Source: UBA935 sp031556725
GTDB lineage: Bacteria; Bacillota; Clostridia; Lachnospirales; Lachnospiraceae
NCBI GenBank assembly: GCA_031556725.1
Contig: JAVBSL010000014.1
Coordinates: forward strand, 224,914 to 288,913
Direction of reading: 5' to 3'
Length of the DNA stretch: 64,000 nt
Positions 27,142 through 35,659 of this stretch are shown here, one piece after another (positions within the stretch are counted from its first letter, which is position 1; each line of letters opens with the position of its first letter). The translations under genes were made by a program, and so were the position numbers. Under the pieces are notes generated by a model. The model had not been told where the DNA came from, searched no databases, and saw nothing but the letters and a program-made list of their open reading frames with translations.

Positions 27142-27654
27142 ATGTTTGAAGTAGGCGATTTTATTATTTACGGTAATAACGGAGTGTGTAGGGTAGATGC
27201 AGTGGGAGCAACAGAATTGGCAGGGCTGTCAAAAGACCGGATGTATTATACTTTATCCCCCATATATGAGAGGAAAAGCCGGTTATTTACGCCGGTTGAT
27301 AATGAAAAAGTAATTATGCGGGCGGTGATTTCCAAAGAAGAAGCATATAAATTATTGGAAGAAATTAAAAAAATTGACTTTTTATGGGTTCAAGATGAGA
27401 AAAGAAGGGAAGAATCCTATAAGGAGGCTTTCCGCAAGTGTGATTACCGGGAATTGGCGAAGATGATCAAGGCCATTTATTTCCACAAGGAAGCAAGGCA
27501 GGCGGAGGGAAAGAAGATTTCGGCCAGTGATGACCGTTATTTTCATATAGCCGAGGAAACCCTTTATGGAGAATTAGCCATATCATTTGATATGGATAAA
27601 GAAAAAGTAAAGGAGGTTGTCATCGCAAGCGTAGAAAGCCAGGGCGATAATTAG
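27142..27654 (+). CDS. CarD-family transcriptional regulator (RNA polymerase-binding)
   Basis: A 170-residue protein. The N-terminal Tudor-like CarD_CdnL/TRCF domain (residues 1-65, FEVGDFIIYGNNGVCRVDAV) is the part that contacts the RNA polymerase beta subunit. The remainder is a helical domain that in relatives touches the upstream edge of the -10 element and stabilises open complexes. GAGGTGAAG precedes the ATG. Twenty-two bases downstream is a sigma factor, so the pair encodes two proteins that act on the same promoter complex. Family certain; target promoters unknown. Confidence 0.88.
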   Translation: MFEVGDFIIYGNNGVCRVDAVGATELAGLSKDRMYYTLSPIYERKSRLFTPVDNEKVIMRAVISKEEAYKLLEEIKKIDFLWVQDEKRREESYKEAFRKCDYRELAKMIKAIYFHKEARQAEGKKISASDDRYFHIAEETLYGELAISFDMDKEKVKEVVIASVESQGDN

Positions 27655-27676
27655 TTTATTATGAGGATGAAAGGGA

Positions 27677-28594
27677 ATGAAATCAGAAGTAGACGAAGAA
27701 ATTGACGAGGAAATCAAAGCGGAGCTGGAAGGCGGGTTTGATAAAGTTCTGGATACCCTGTATGTGGAAGATTCCGTTCGTGCCTATTTAAAAGAAATTG
27801 GTTCTATCCCTCTTTTGGGGAAGGATGAGGAACTGAAGCTGGCAAAACGTATAGCAGTAGGTGATGAAACGGCTAAGGAAGCTATGACCAATGCCAATCT
27901 GCGCTTGGTGGTAAGCGTGGCCAAGCGTTATGCAGCGGTCAGCAATATGACGCTGTTAGACCTGATTCAGGAAGGAAACATCGGCTTGATGAGAGCTGTG
28001 GAAAAGTTTGATTACCATAAGGGTTATAAATTCAGCACCTATGCCATCTGGTGGGTCAGACAAGCTATAACCAGGGCCATCGCGGATCAATCCAGGACCA
28101 TTCGGATACCGGTGCACATGAAAGATCAGATGAACCGTGTTTCAAGAACTTCCCGTGAGTTTACTGCCGAAAACGGCCGGGAACCAACGGTAACGGAGTT
28201 GGCGGAAATGATGCGGATGCCGGAAGAAAAGATGGCGGGGATCGTAAAGCTTTATGAAGATACCGTATCTCTTGACGGCCCGGTGGGAAAAGAAGAAAAC
28301 AGCTTTCTGATCGATTTCGTCGCAGATGAAAATATGAAAGATGTTTTTGAAAAAATCGATTATATGATGCTGACCCAGGAGATTGATGGTATCCTGGAAG
28401 GACTAAGCGAGCGGGAACAGCGGATTATCCGCCTGCGGTTTGGCTTTGTGGATGGACGAGTATGGACCTTAGAGGAAGTCGGGAAGGAATATCAGGTCAC
28501 CAGAGAGCGGATTCGCCAGATTGAAGTGAAAGCACTAAAAAGATTGCGAATGAAGAGTGAAACCAAAGAACTGTTGGCTTATCTGATTGGATAA
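27677..28594 (+). CDS. RNA polymerase sigma-70 factor, RpoD-like without region 1.1
   Basis: A 305-residue sigma factor. Region 1.2 (SVRAYLKEIGSIPLL), regions 2.1-2.4 (NLRLVVSVAKRY, LLDLIQEGNIGLMRAVEKFDY, YKFSTYAIWWVRQAITRAI), region 3 (GREPTVTELAEMM) and region 4 (LEEVGKEYQVTRERIRQIEVKAL) are all intact. It lacks the N-terminal region 1.1 and the large spacer of the housekeeping factor, so it is a group-2-type alternative or a compact primary sigma. The second reading is less likely because rpoD normally sits beside dnaG. It is co-transcribed with the CarD-like gene. Terminator hairpin sequence overlaps its stop codon. Confidence 0.9.
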   Translation: MKSEVDEEIDEEIKAELEGGFDKVLDTLYVEDSVRAYLKEIGSIPLLGKDEELKLAKRIAVGDETAKEAMTNANLRLVVSVAKRYAAVSNMTLLDLIQEGNIGLMRAVEKFDYHKGYKFSTYAIWWVRQAITRAIADQSRTIRIPVHMKDQMNRVSRTSREFTAENGREPTVTELAEMMRMPEEKMAGIVKLYEDTVSLDGPVGKEENSFLIDFVADENMKDVFEKIDYMMLTQEIDGILEGLSEREQRIIRLRFGFVDGRVWTLEEVGKEYQVTRERIRQIEVKALKRLRMKSETKELLAYLIG

Positions 28595-28607
28595 GGCAAC
28601 AGTTTTT
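28569..28607 (+). terminator. Rho-independent terminator overlapping the sigma-factor stop
   Basis: AACTGTTG-G-CTTATC and GATAAG-G-CAACAGTT form a long stem with one G/G mismatch and the loop TGATTG, followed by a run of five U. The stem includes the last codons and the stop. Confidence 0.8.
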
Positions 28608-28616
28608 ATAATGAAC

Positions 28617-28645
28617 TTGACGTGCGGTTTGACGTACGTTATAAT
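28617..28645 (+). promoter_or_regulatory. Promoter and putative operator of the YefM/YoeB module
   Basis: TTGACG (28617-28622) and consensus TATAAT (28640-28645), 17-base spacer. The -35 and spacer contain two near-identical units, TTGACGTGCGG and TTGACGTACG, in tandem one helical turn apart, ending in the palindrome ACGTACGT. Antitoxins of this type repress their own operon by binding repeats at the promoter, so this is the likely operator. Confidence 0.7.
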
Positions 28646-28676
28646 TGGAGAGAAGGAATAGAAAGGAGATGATAAT

Positions 28677-28928
28677 ATGACAGCGATTAGTGTAACAAAA
28701 GCAAGAGAGAATATTTATCAAATACTTTCCGATGTAAATACCAATTGCCAGCCGATTACCATTACGAATAGCAGAGGTAAAAATGGTGTTCTCATTTCTG
28801 AGGATGATTGGAATGCAATCCAGGAAACGCTATATCTTAATTCCATTCCGGGAGTAGCAGAATCAATTATTGAAGGCGGAAATGCTTCCCCTGAAGATTG
28901 TGTGGCGGAAGAAGAGGTGGAGTGGTAA
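28677..28928 (+). CDS. yefM: Antitoxin, YefM/Phd family
   Basis: An 83-residue antitoxin. The N-terminal half has the Phd/YefM DNA-binding fold with the typical ISVTKARENIYQIL start and ITNSRGKNGVLISEDDWNAIQETLYL. The acidic C-terminus should wrap and inhibit the toxin encoded immediately downstream. AAAGGAG precedes the ATG. Length and order match the classic pair. It is likely an autorepressor acting on the repeats at 28617-28639. Confidence 0.9.
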   Translation: MTAISVTKARENIYQILSDVNTNCQPITITNSRGKNGVLISEDDWNAIQETLYLNSIPGVAESIIEGGNASPEDCVAEEEVEW

Positions 28929-29225
28929 ATGTATCGAATCATTTATGGAAAGCAGGCAATAAAAGATATTAAAAACCTTAAATCGGCCGGTTTAGATAAA
29001 AAGGCTAAAGAACTTATTGAAGTAATAAGAGAAAATCCTTTTAAGAATCCGCCGCCATATGAGGGGTTGGTTGGCAATTTAAAAGGTTTTTTTTCCAGAA
29101 GGATCAATATCCAACATCGGATGGTATATCAGGTATATGCAGAATCATTTGTAAGCAGTGAAATGGAATATGAAGGAACAGTCAAGATAATTCGCATGTG
29201 GACTCATTATGAGGATATGAGATAA
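28929..29225 (+). CDS. yoeB: Toxin, YoeB/Txe family mRNA endonuclease
   Basis: A 98-residue RelE-superfamily toxin of the YoeB branch, recognised by NPFKNPPPYEGLVGNLKGFFSRRINIQHRMVYQV and the C-terminal RMWTHYE with the His-Tyr pair used in catalysis. Members cleave mRNA in the ribosomal A site. The ATG follows the antitoxin stop with no gap (TAAATG), so translation is coupled. Residues 73-80 are an insertion relative to the compact E. coli protein (an SSEMEYEG-like loop). All key residues are visible, so it is probably functional. Confidence 0.9.
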   Translation: MYRIIYGKQAIKDIKNLKSAGLDKKAKELIEVIRENPFKNPPPYEGLVGNLKGFFSRRINIQHRMVYQVYAESFVSSEMEYEGTVKIIRMWTHYEDMR

Positions 29226-29251
29226 CAATGGCTTCAGCAAGGAGAAGATAC

Positions 29252-29962
29252 ATGATCCGGATAGCGATAGTAGAAGATGAAGCGGTATATGTGAGACAGC
29301 TTAAAGAACATTTGACAAAATATGAGGAGGAAACCGGTGAAACCTTTCGGATATCGGTTTTTTCGGATGGGGATGAGATTGTAACCGGCTACCGTGCCGA
29401 ATATGATCTTATTTTTTTGGATGTTCAGATGGCTTTTATGGATGGAATGACAGCAGCAGAACATATCCGCAAGCTGGATCAGGATGTGATGATTATCTTT
29501 ATTACCAATATGGCCCAGTATGCCATCCGCGGTTATACGGTTAATGCCCTGGATTTCATGCTGAAGCCGGTTTCTTATTTTGCCTTTTCTCAAAAACTGA
29601 AGCGGGCTCTGGAGCAATTAAAGCGGAGAACCAAAAAGTATATTAATTTGAAGGCTGATGGCGGCATCGCCCGTATTGCGCTGGATCAGATTTACTATAT
29701 TGAAAGTATGAAACACAGTATTATTGTTCATGGAACCGAGCGAGACTATATCCTGAACGGTACCATGAAAGAAATGGAGCGGCAATTGGCAGAAGATAAC
29801 TTTTATCGCTGCAATAATTGCTATCTGGTCAATCTTTCACAGGTGGAAAGTGTCCGGGATGGGATGGTATATACCAGAGGCGGACAACTGCAGATCAGCC
29901 GGCCCAAACGGAAGGCCTTTATGGAAGCTTTAACGGACTATATGGGAGGGGTGATCGGATGA
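29252..29962 (+). CDS. LytTR-family response regulator (AgrA-like)
   Basis: A 236-residue regulator. The receiver domain has phospho-acceptor Asp57 in LIFLDVQM and Lys near residue 107 (MLKPVSY). The C-terminal LytTR DNA-binding domain runs from about residue 138 (YINLKADGGIARIALDQIYYIE to the end). ATG 29252 is chosen because AAGGAG is seven bases upstream; ATG 29228 has no site. Its stop overlaps the start of the kinase by four bases. LytTR regulators with GHKL kinases control bacteriocin, virulence or quorum-sensing genes; no peptide precursor was seen here. Confidence 0.9.
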   Translation: MIRIAIVEDEAVYVRQLKEHLTKYEEETGETFRISVFSDGDEIVTGYRAEYDLIFLDVQMAFMDGMTAAEHIRKLDQDVMIIFITNMAQYAIRGYTVNALDFMLKPVSYFAFSQKLKRALEQLKRRTKKYINLKADGGIARIALDQIYYIESMKHSIIVHGTERDYILNGTMKEMERQLAEDNFYRCNNCYLVNLSQVESVRDGMVYTRGGQLQISRPKRKAFMEALTDYMGGVIG

Positions 29963-31299
29963 GCGTACAAGTGTTGCCGGATATTCCAAGGTTTTATACG
30001 GCCCTGGCAGAATGGCTGGCCTGTCTGGTTTATATCATTCCGCTGCGGAAGAGAGTGACGGGAATATCGCTTCTGGCAGTTGTGGCGGGAGCAGGATTTT
30101 TACAGTTTGGAATTCATTATCTGGCGGGTCTTGTTCATCCGTTTTTTTGGCTGGGCTGGATGTTCTTTGCGGTTGCCGTGATGTTTGGGTTTATTTGGAC
30201 GGCCTGTAGCTTGTCGGCTAAAGACGTGGGGTTTTATACCATCAGAGCATTTATCATAGCGGAATTTGCGGCATCCTTTGAATGGCAGATACATTACTTT
30301 GTTATGAAAAAGGGACAGGGTGAAAGCGGCTGGGATGTTTTCCTTTTGGTGATTATTTATGCTGCTGTTTTTACTTCGGTTTTTCTGATAGAGCGCCGTC
30401 ACCTACCCCGGGGCGGCCGTCTGGAGGTCCGACTTCGGGAATTATGGACCGCGCTGCTGATTGGGGGAAGTGTTTTTTTGATGAGCAATATCAGCTTTGT
30501 GTATCAGAATACTCCTTTTAGCAGTACCATGGGCAGCGAACTGTTATATATCAGGACGCTGGTGGATTTTGCCGGAATCATCATGCTCTATGCCCAGATG
30601 GAGCAGCGTAAGGAGGCGGAATTGCGGCGGGAACTGGCCGGCATGGATGGGATATTGCGAAAACAGTACGATCGGTATCGTCTGTCCAAAGAAAATGATG
30701 AGTTGATCAGTCGCAAATACCATGATTTAAAACACCAGATTGCGGTAATCAGAGCCGAAAGCAATCCTGCCAAAAAGGAAGCTTATCTCAAGGAGATGGA
30801 TCGAGCCCTTAGAAGACATGAGGCTGAAAACCGTACCGGAAACGGGGTTCTGGATACGATACTTTTCAGTAAAGCAATGTATTGCTCTGAAAATAATATT
30901 CAGTTCACCTGTGTGGCTGACGGTTCCCTGCTGGATTTCATGGACGTTATGGACATTTGTACTATTTTTGGCAATGCTTTGGATAATGCCATTGAAAGTG
31001 TGGAGAAGATAAAGGATTCCGAGAAACGCCTGATCAGTATGACGGTAGCATCCCAAAATGATTTTCTGATCATCCGGTTTGAAAATTATTTTGAAAGTAC
31101 TGTAAAAATGGATGACGGAATGCCCCTGACCACCAAACGGGATCGGGCTAACCATGGATTTGGGATTAAAAGTATTCGGCTGGTGGCAGAAAAGTATCAG
31201 GGTTCTTTGACCGTGCATACCGAGGGGCAGTGGTTTAGCCTGCGGATACTGATTCCGAATAGAACTCACGAAGAAGAAAAGATTGGAGGATTTGGATGA
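29959..31299 (+). CDS. Sensor histidine kinase with GHKL ATPase domain (AgrC-like)
   Basis: A 446-residue membrane kinase. Roughly six membrane segments fill the first 200 residues. A coiled dimerisation region follows with the phospho-acceptor His in RKYHDLKHQIAVIRAE (about residue 256), then a HATPase_c_5-type domain (IFGNALDNAIESVE, HGFGIKSIRLVAEKY). ATG 29959 has GGGAGGGG seven bases upstream and overlaps the regulator stop (ATGA). The multi-pass sensor resembles AgrC/ComD receptors for small ligands or peptides. Its 3' end overlaps the next gene by four bases. Confidence 0.88.
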   Translation: MSVQVLPDIPRFYTALAEWLACLVYIIPLRKRVTGISLLAVVAGAGFLQFGIHYLAGLVHPFFWLGWMFFAVAVMFGFIWTACSLSAKDVGFYTIRAFIIAEFAASFEWQIHYFVMKKGQGESGWDVFLLVIIYAAVFTSVFLIERRHLPRGGRLEVRLRELWTALLIGGSVFLMSNISFVYQNTPFSSTMGSELLYIRTLVDFAGIIMLYAQMEQRKEAELRRELAGMDGILRKQYDRYRLSKENDELISRKYHDLKHQIAVIRAESNPAKKEAYLKEMDRALRRHEAENRTGNGVLDTILFSKAMYCSENNIQFTCVADGSLLDFMDVMDICTIFGNALDNAIESVEKIKDSEKRLISMTVASQNDFLIIRFENYFESTVKMDDGMPLTTKRDRANHGFGIKSIRLVAEKYQGSLTVHTEGQWFSLRILIPNRTHEEEKIGGFG

Positions 31300-32078
31300 G
31301 TTTAGAATTTGGAATGCCCACCTTAATAGAATTAGAGAGTTTACGGGAGTGTACAGCACTATGCCATAAGTTGAACTTGAAATTTCTTGAATTAAATATG
31401 AATATGCCGAATTATCAAATCGGGGCGGTTTCAGTTCCGGAGGCCAGAAAGTATGGAGAAGAGTATGGAAATTACTATACTCTTCACTTAGATGAAAATC
31501 TGAATGTCTGTGATAGTAATCCCCTGGTAGCAAAAGCCTATCTGGATACCGTCAAATCAGCCATCGAATTGGCACATGAGCTGGCTATGCCGGTGGTTAA
31601 TATGCATATGTCTAACGGTATTTATTTTACCCTGCCGGATCGAAAGGTATTCCTGTTTGAGAAGTATGAGGAAATGTACATGGAAAAAATCAGGAAATTT
31701 CGGCGGTTGTGCGAGCAGGCTATCGGCAGTGCGGATATTAAGATATGTATTGAGAATTGCGACGGATTTCCGGAATTTGTAAGGAGAGCCATCGAATATC
31801 TTATTGAGAGTCCGGTTTTTGCCCTGACGCTGGATATTGGCCATAGCCATGCGGCTTTGGGAGTGGATGAGGTATTTATCAACCGGCATCTGGATAAACT
31901 GCGCCATATGCATATCCACGATGCGAAGGGTACAAGGAATCACCTGGCGGTAGGTGACGGCGAGATTGCGATCACAGAAAAGCTGGAGTTGGCAAGACAG
32001 CATAATTGTCGGTGCGTTCTGGAAACCAAGACCGTGGAAGGCTTAAAAAGTTCCGTCAGCAGAATCAGAAAACTATAA
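31296..32078 (+). CDS. TIM-barrel sugar phosphate isomerase/epimerase-like protein
   Basis: A 260-residue xylose-isomerase-like TIM barrel (AP endonuclease family 2). Metal-ligand motifs are visible in order: HLDEN, MHMSNG, CIENCDG, LDIGHSHAAL, HMHIHDAKG and CVLETK. It is a single-domain, probably cytoplasmic enzyme acting on a sugar or sugar phosphate; the reaction cannot be specified. It overlaps the GHKL kinase stop by four bases (ATGA), so it is in the same operon, an unexpected partner for a two-component system. Confidence 0.82.
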   Translation: MSLEFGMPTLIELESLRECTALCHKLNLKFLELNMNMPNYQIGAVSVPEARKYGEEYGNYYTLHLDENLNVCDSNPLVAKAYLDTVKSAIELAHELAMPVVNMHMSNGIYFTLPDRKVFLFEKYEEMYMEKIRKFRRLCEQAIGSADIKICIENCDGFPEFVRRAIEYLIESPVFALTLDIGHSHAALGVDEVFINRHLDKLRHMHIHDAKGTRNHLAVGDGEIAITEKLELARQHNCRCVLETKTVEGLKSSVSRIRKL

Positions 32079-32103
32079 AGGAAAGAAGTAAGGATTACAT
32101 ATT

Positions 32104-33033
32104 ATGAAAAAACAGATACAATGGATTATTGCCGGTATTCTGGCAATACTCTTTATTTATGCGCTTGCAACCGGAAAAATCAACATTTCCGTAGATTATG
32201 AACCCTCATCGGTCAGCCCCAATACCGAAGCAACCGAGATGGAAGTACATTTTCTGGATGTGGGACAGGGCGATTGTACCCTGATCAAAAGCGGTGATGC
32301 CGTAATGCTGATTGATACCGGTGATGATTCACAGGGAACGAAGATCCAGAACTATCTGAACAAGCAGGGCATTAAAAAATTGGATTATCTGATTTTGACC
32401 CATCCTGATTCCGATCATATCGGTTCGGCTGCGGTTATCATTACCAAATTCGATATTGATAAAGTACTGATGTCTAACTTTGAGAAAGATAATAAAACAT
32501 ACAGAAAGCTGATACAGGCGCTTGATGATAAACGTCTAAAGGGGGTTGTTCCGAAAGTGGGGGCGGTCTATACCTTAGGAAGCGCCGAATTTACTATTCT
32601 GGCACCTAATAAGACTTATGATGATCCCAACAATGCATCCATTGCCTTATTACTTCAAAATGGTGAAAATACCTTTTTATTTACCGGTGATGCCGAAGAT
32701 ACAGCGGAAAAGGATATCCTGAAAAACGGACTTAGCGTCAAGGCGGAGGTTTATAAGGCCGGACATCATGGCAGCAAAAGCTCTTCCGGCAAGAAGTTCC
32801 TGGTACAGGTTTCCCCTACTTATGCAGTGATTAGCTGCGGTGAGGATAATTCTTACGGGCATCCTCATGCAAAAACCCTGAACAATCTTCGGGCAATGGG
32901 TATAAAGGTATTCCGTACCGATGAACAGGGAGCGATCATAGCGGTATCGGACGGTAATAATATAACATGGAACTGTGCTCCTTCGGAAAGCTGGATTGCC
33001 GGAGAACCTACAAAATCGAGCGCAGACAAATAG
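32104..33033 (+). CDS. Membrane-anchored ComEC-like metallo-beta-lactamase hydrolase
   Basis: A 309-residue protein with an N-terminal membrane anchor or signal (residues 5-25), then a metallo-beta-lactamase fold. Metal-binding residues appear in LDVGQGDCTLI, LTHPDSDHIGS, FTGDAED and KAGHHGSKSSS, exactly as in the C-terminal domain of ComEC/Rec2, but without the competence channel. Relatives are annotated as secreted ComEC-like hydrolases of unknown substrate, possibly nucleic acid. AAAGGAAAG precedes the ATG; it follows the TIM-barrel gene by 25 bases. Confidence 0.85.
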   Translation: MKKQIQWIIAGILAILFIYALATGKINISVDYEPSSVSPNTEATEMEVHFLDVGQGDCTLIKSGDAVMLIDTGDDSQGTKIQNYLNKQGIKKLDYLILTHPDSDHIGSAAVIITKFDIDKVLMSNFEKDNKTYRKLIQALDDKRLKGVVPKVGAVYTLGSAEFTILAPNKTYDDPNNASIALLLQNGENTFLFTGDAEDTAEKDILKNGLSVKAEVYKAGHHGSKSSSGKKFLVQVSPTYAVISCGEDNSYGHPHAKTLNNLRAMGIKVFRTDEQGAIIAVSDGNNITWNCAPSESWIAGEPTKSSADK

Positions 33034-33171
33034 AGGAAAGTTAACAAATTACATGAATAGGAAATAGAGTAAATTGTATATTATGTATATCTTTTTCAGG
33101 CAGGGTAGCGCCCCATTAATTTTTACGTTATATTAAAATTGTAATAAAAATAAGAATAAGGGTGTGAAGCG

Positions 33172-35145
33172 ATGAAAAAATTACTTGAAACAAATAGCAT
33201 TAAGCAAAAAGTCATGTTATATGTAACGGGTGTGGCGGTGGTTATGGGCGTCATTTTAACAATTATCATGATAGTCAGCAGTTTTATACTTACTGACCGC
33301 GTATTGCTGGATACTTTACAAATGATGGCGAAAACATCTTCCAACAATGTCAGTTCCAACCTGCATTTACTGACCGATAGAATCGCCAATATTTCAGTGG
33401 ATGCCGGTCTGACCAGCAGCACATTGAGTATACAGGAGAAGAGTGATGTTTTAAAGGATAAGGAGACGCGGATTGAATTTGTATGGCTGGCAGTATATGA
33501 TGCTGACGGAAACAAATTATATGGTGATGATAATGCGCCGGCATCTATTGCCCAGGAAAAACACTTTAAAATGATCAGCCAGACAGCCAATCTTGTGATC
33601 GGTGAACCCTTTGAGCAGAATAACATCTTACAACTGGCCGTAGGCGCACCGGTGAAGATAGAAGGAGAATTGTCTGGGTATCTGTTCGGCAGCTACAAAT
33701 ATGACATGCTCAACGATGTTTTAAGCAGTCTTCGTTTGGGAAAAACCGGAACTGCCTATATTATCAATGAAGATGGGGTAATCGTAGCCAATCAGGATAT
33801 CACTCAAATTACAAAAAAAATAAATGTTTTTGATGCTTATACAACCTCCAAGAATAAAAAAGTATTTGAAAAAGTAATTAACAGACAGACCGGTTCAGAC
33901 ACCATGAGTTTGCATTATATTAATCATTTTATAGCCTATTCACCGATACCCGGTGTGAATTGGGCACTGGTAATGGATGCACCAAAATCTGAATTTATGG
34001 GTGTGGTTTATATAGCACTTATCATTTCCATTATATTATCGGCAGCTCTGATTATGGGTGCCAGAGTCATTGTCAGCAGACTGGCAGAGCAGATATCGAC
34101 TTCCCTTTCCAGCGCCACCAGACGTTTGGAAGCATTTGCGGAAGGCAACTTAAAGGATGAGGTAGAGCAGTTGAAGACCGGTGATGAGGCAGAAGTATTG
34201 GCCTCAGCTTTGGCTCAGTCAATTAGCCGGATTGATCGGTATATTGAAGATATCAGCGATTCTTTGGGGGCATTTTCCGGTGGGGATTATGCTTATGAGA
34301 TACCGGATAACTTTAATGGTGATTTTGCAGCCCTGCGCACGGCGCTGCTGTCCATATCAGATGCGCTTAACCAGACCATGCGGCAGGTTAATGTTACTTC
34401 TATTGATATCGGTAAGAATTCTGATGAGATTTCGGATTATGCAAGACAGCTTTATGATGGTTCATCAAGGCAGACGGAAGCCCTTGGCGGATTAAATACA
34501 TTTATCAATCATATTATTGAAAAATTAGATCAAATAGATGAAAATTCCAATTTGGTTTCCCATCGTGCGGATGAGGCAAATGAAAAGGTTGTTCAGGGAA
34601 ATCAACAGATGAATGATATGCTTGAAACCATGAATGATATAACCAGCAATATGCAGGAAATCATGGAAATCAGTCAGATGATTGAGGAAATTGCTTCCCA
34701 GACCAGACTGCTTTCCCTGAATGCTTCTATTGAAGCAGCCAGGGCCGGAGAGGCCGGAAGAGGCTTTGCGGTAGTAGCGGAAGAAATCGGAGTACTTTCC
34801 GATCAGACGGCATCAGCCTTACAGCAGACCAGCAATATTATCGTTCGTTCCAATAAGGCCATTGAAAAAGGTATGGAAACAGCCAAAGGAACAGAGAATG
34901 CTTTGAAAGAAATTGACAGTGCGACCGAAGAATTTTCCAAGATTGCGGTTAATCTGATTCAGATTGTTGCCCAGCAGAAGTCGGCGGTTGATCAAATGAC
35001 AGCCGAGATATCATCGGTTCAGAAAATTGCCGTAATGAATCAGAAACTGGCAGAACAGACCGATGCTAAAACCGAACAATTCCAGGCACAGGCCAATGAG
35101 TTGAAAGAATTTGTGTCCCAGGTAAAATTAAAGGAGGAGAGATAA
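33172..35145 (+). CDS. Methyl-accepting chemotaxis protein with Cache sensor domain
   Basis: A 657-residue chemoreceptor. A membrane segment at about 18-42 and another at about 280-302 bracket an extracellular double-Cache-like ligand domain. HAMP-type sequence (about 305-400) follows, then the MA signalling hairpin whose conserved tip is at ASQTRLLSLNASIEAARAGE. The C-terminus lacks a pentapeptide tether. The 138-bp gap upstream is AT-rich, with no promoter I trust. It is followed after three bases by an FMN-binding lipoprotein, an unusual operon partner suggesting that redox or electron-acceptor sensing is linked to taxis. Confidence 0.92.
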   Translation: MKKLLETNSIKQKVMLYVTGVAVVMGVILTIIMIVSSFILTDRVLLDTLQMMAKTSSNNVSSNLHLLTDRIANISVDAGLTSSTLSIQEKSDVLKDKETRIEFVWLAVYDADGNKLYGDDNAPASIAQEKHFKMISQTANLVIGEPFEQNNILQLAVGAPVKIEGELSGYLFGSYKYDMLNDVLSSLRLGKTGTAYIINEDGVIVANQDITQITKKINVFDAYTTSKNKKVFEKVINRQTGSDTMSLHYINHFIAYSPIPGVNWALVMDAPKSEFMGVVYIALIISIILSAALIMGARVIVSRLAEQISTSLSSATRRLEAFAEGNLKDEVEQLKTGDEAEVLASALAQSISRIDRYIEDISDSLGAFSGGDYAYEIPDNFNGDFAALRTALLSISDALNQTMRQVNVTSIDIGKNSDEISDYARQLYDGSSRQTEALGGLNTFINHIIEKLDQIDENSNLVSHRADEANEKVVQGNQQMNDMLETMNDITSNMQEIMEISQMIEEIASQTRLLSLNASIEAARAGEAGRGFAVVAEEIGVLSDQTASALQQTSNIIVRSNKAIEKGMETAKGTENALKEIDSATEEFSKIAVNLIQIVAQQKSAVDQMTAEISSVQKIAVMNQKLAEQTDAKTEQFQAQANELKEFVSQVKLKEER

Positions 35146-35148
35146 GCC

Positions 35149-35577
35149 ATGAAAAATAAGCTAATTTTAATCAGTATAATGGTGTTTTCCGTCTTCTTAC
35201 TGGGAGGCTGCGGAAACAAAATGCAAGATGGTTTTTATACCGCAGAGTCAGCCGAGTATTCCCACGGATGGAAAGAATATGTATGTATCATGGTAAAAGA
35301 TAATGAAATTGTATCAGTGGAATATAATGCCAAAAATCCCAGCGGTTTTATTAAGGCATGGGATAATGAGTATATGCGAAATATGAACCCCGTATCAGGA
35401 ACTTATCCCAACGAATACACCCGTATTTGTGCAAAACAGTTAATTGACAGACAGAGTTCCGATACTGATGTGGTAACCGGTGCAACGCATTCCAGTACAG
35501 GATTTCCCCTGCTGGCCCAGGCGGCCATTGACCAGGCAAAGCGTGGTGATGGAGCAACCGTAATCGTATCGGAATAA
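35149..35577 (+). CDS. FMN-binding domain lipoprotein
   Basis: A 142-residue lipoprotein (signal peptide with GGC, Cys21) with a single FMN_bind domain. The flavinylation motif DVVTGAT (107-113) is intact. In this family the final Thr, here Thr113, is joined covalently to FMN by an ApbE-type transferase outside the membrane. No apbE or other extracellular-electron-transfer gene is in the window. GGAGGAGAG precedes the ATG, which follows the chemoreceptor stop by three bases. The probable role is an extracytoplasmic electron carrier or redox sensor; its link to the receptor is inferred from gene order. Confidence 0.87.
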   Translation: MKNKLILISIMVFSVFLLGGCGNKMQDGFYTAESAEYSHGWKEYVCIMVKDNEIVSVEYNAKNPSGFIKAWDNEYMRNMNPVSGTYPNEYTRICAKQLIDRQSSDTDVVTGATHSSTGFPLLAQAAIDQAKRGDGATVIVSE

Positions 35578-35659
35578 TTATAAAACATTTCGACAAATTA
35601 TGAACATTTTTTACCTTTTTCTCATAGTATATAGTAAAGAATGAAAAGAGGAAAAACGT

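Noticed and set aside
33034..33171. Riboswitch or terminator in the gap before the chemoreceptor gene
   Set aside because: A short GGG/CCC pairing near 33103-33113 is too small and no known aptamer core is visible.
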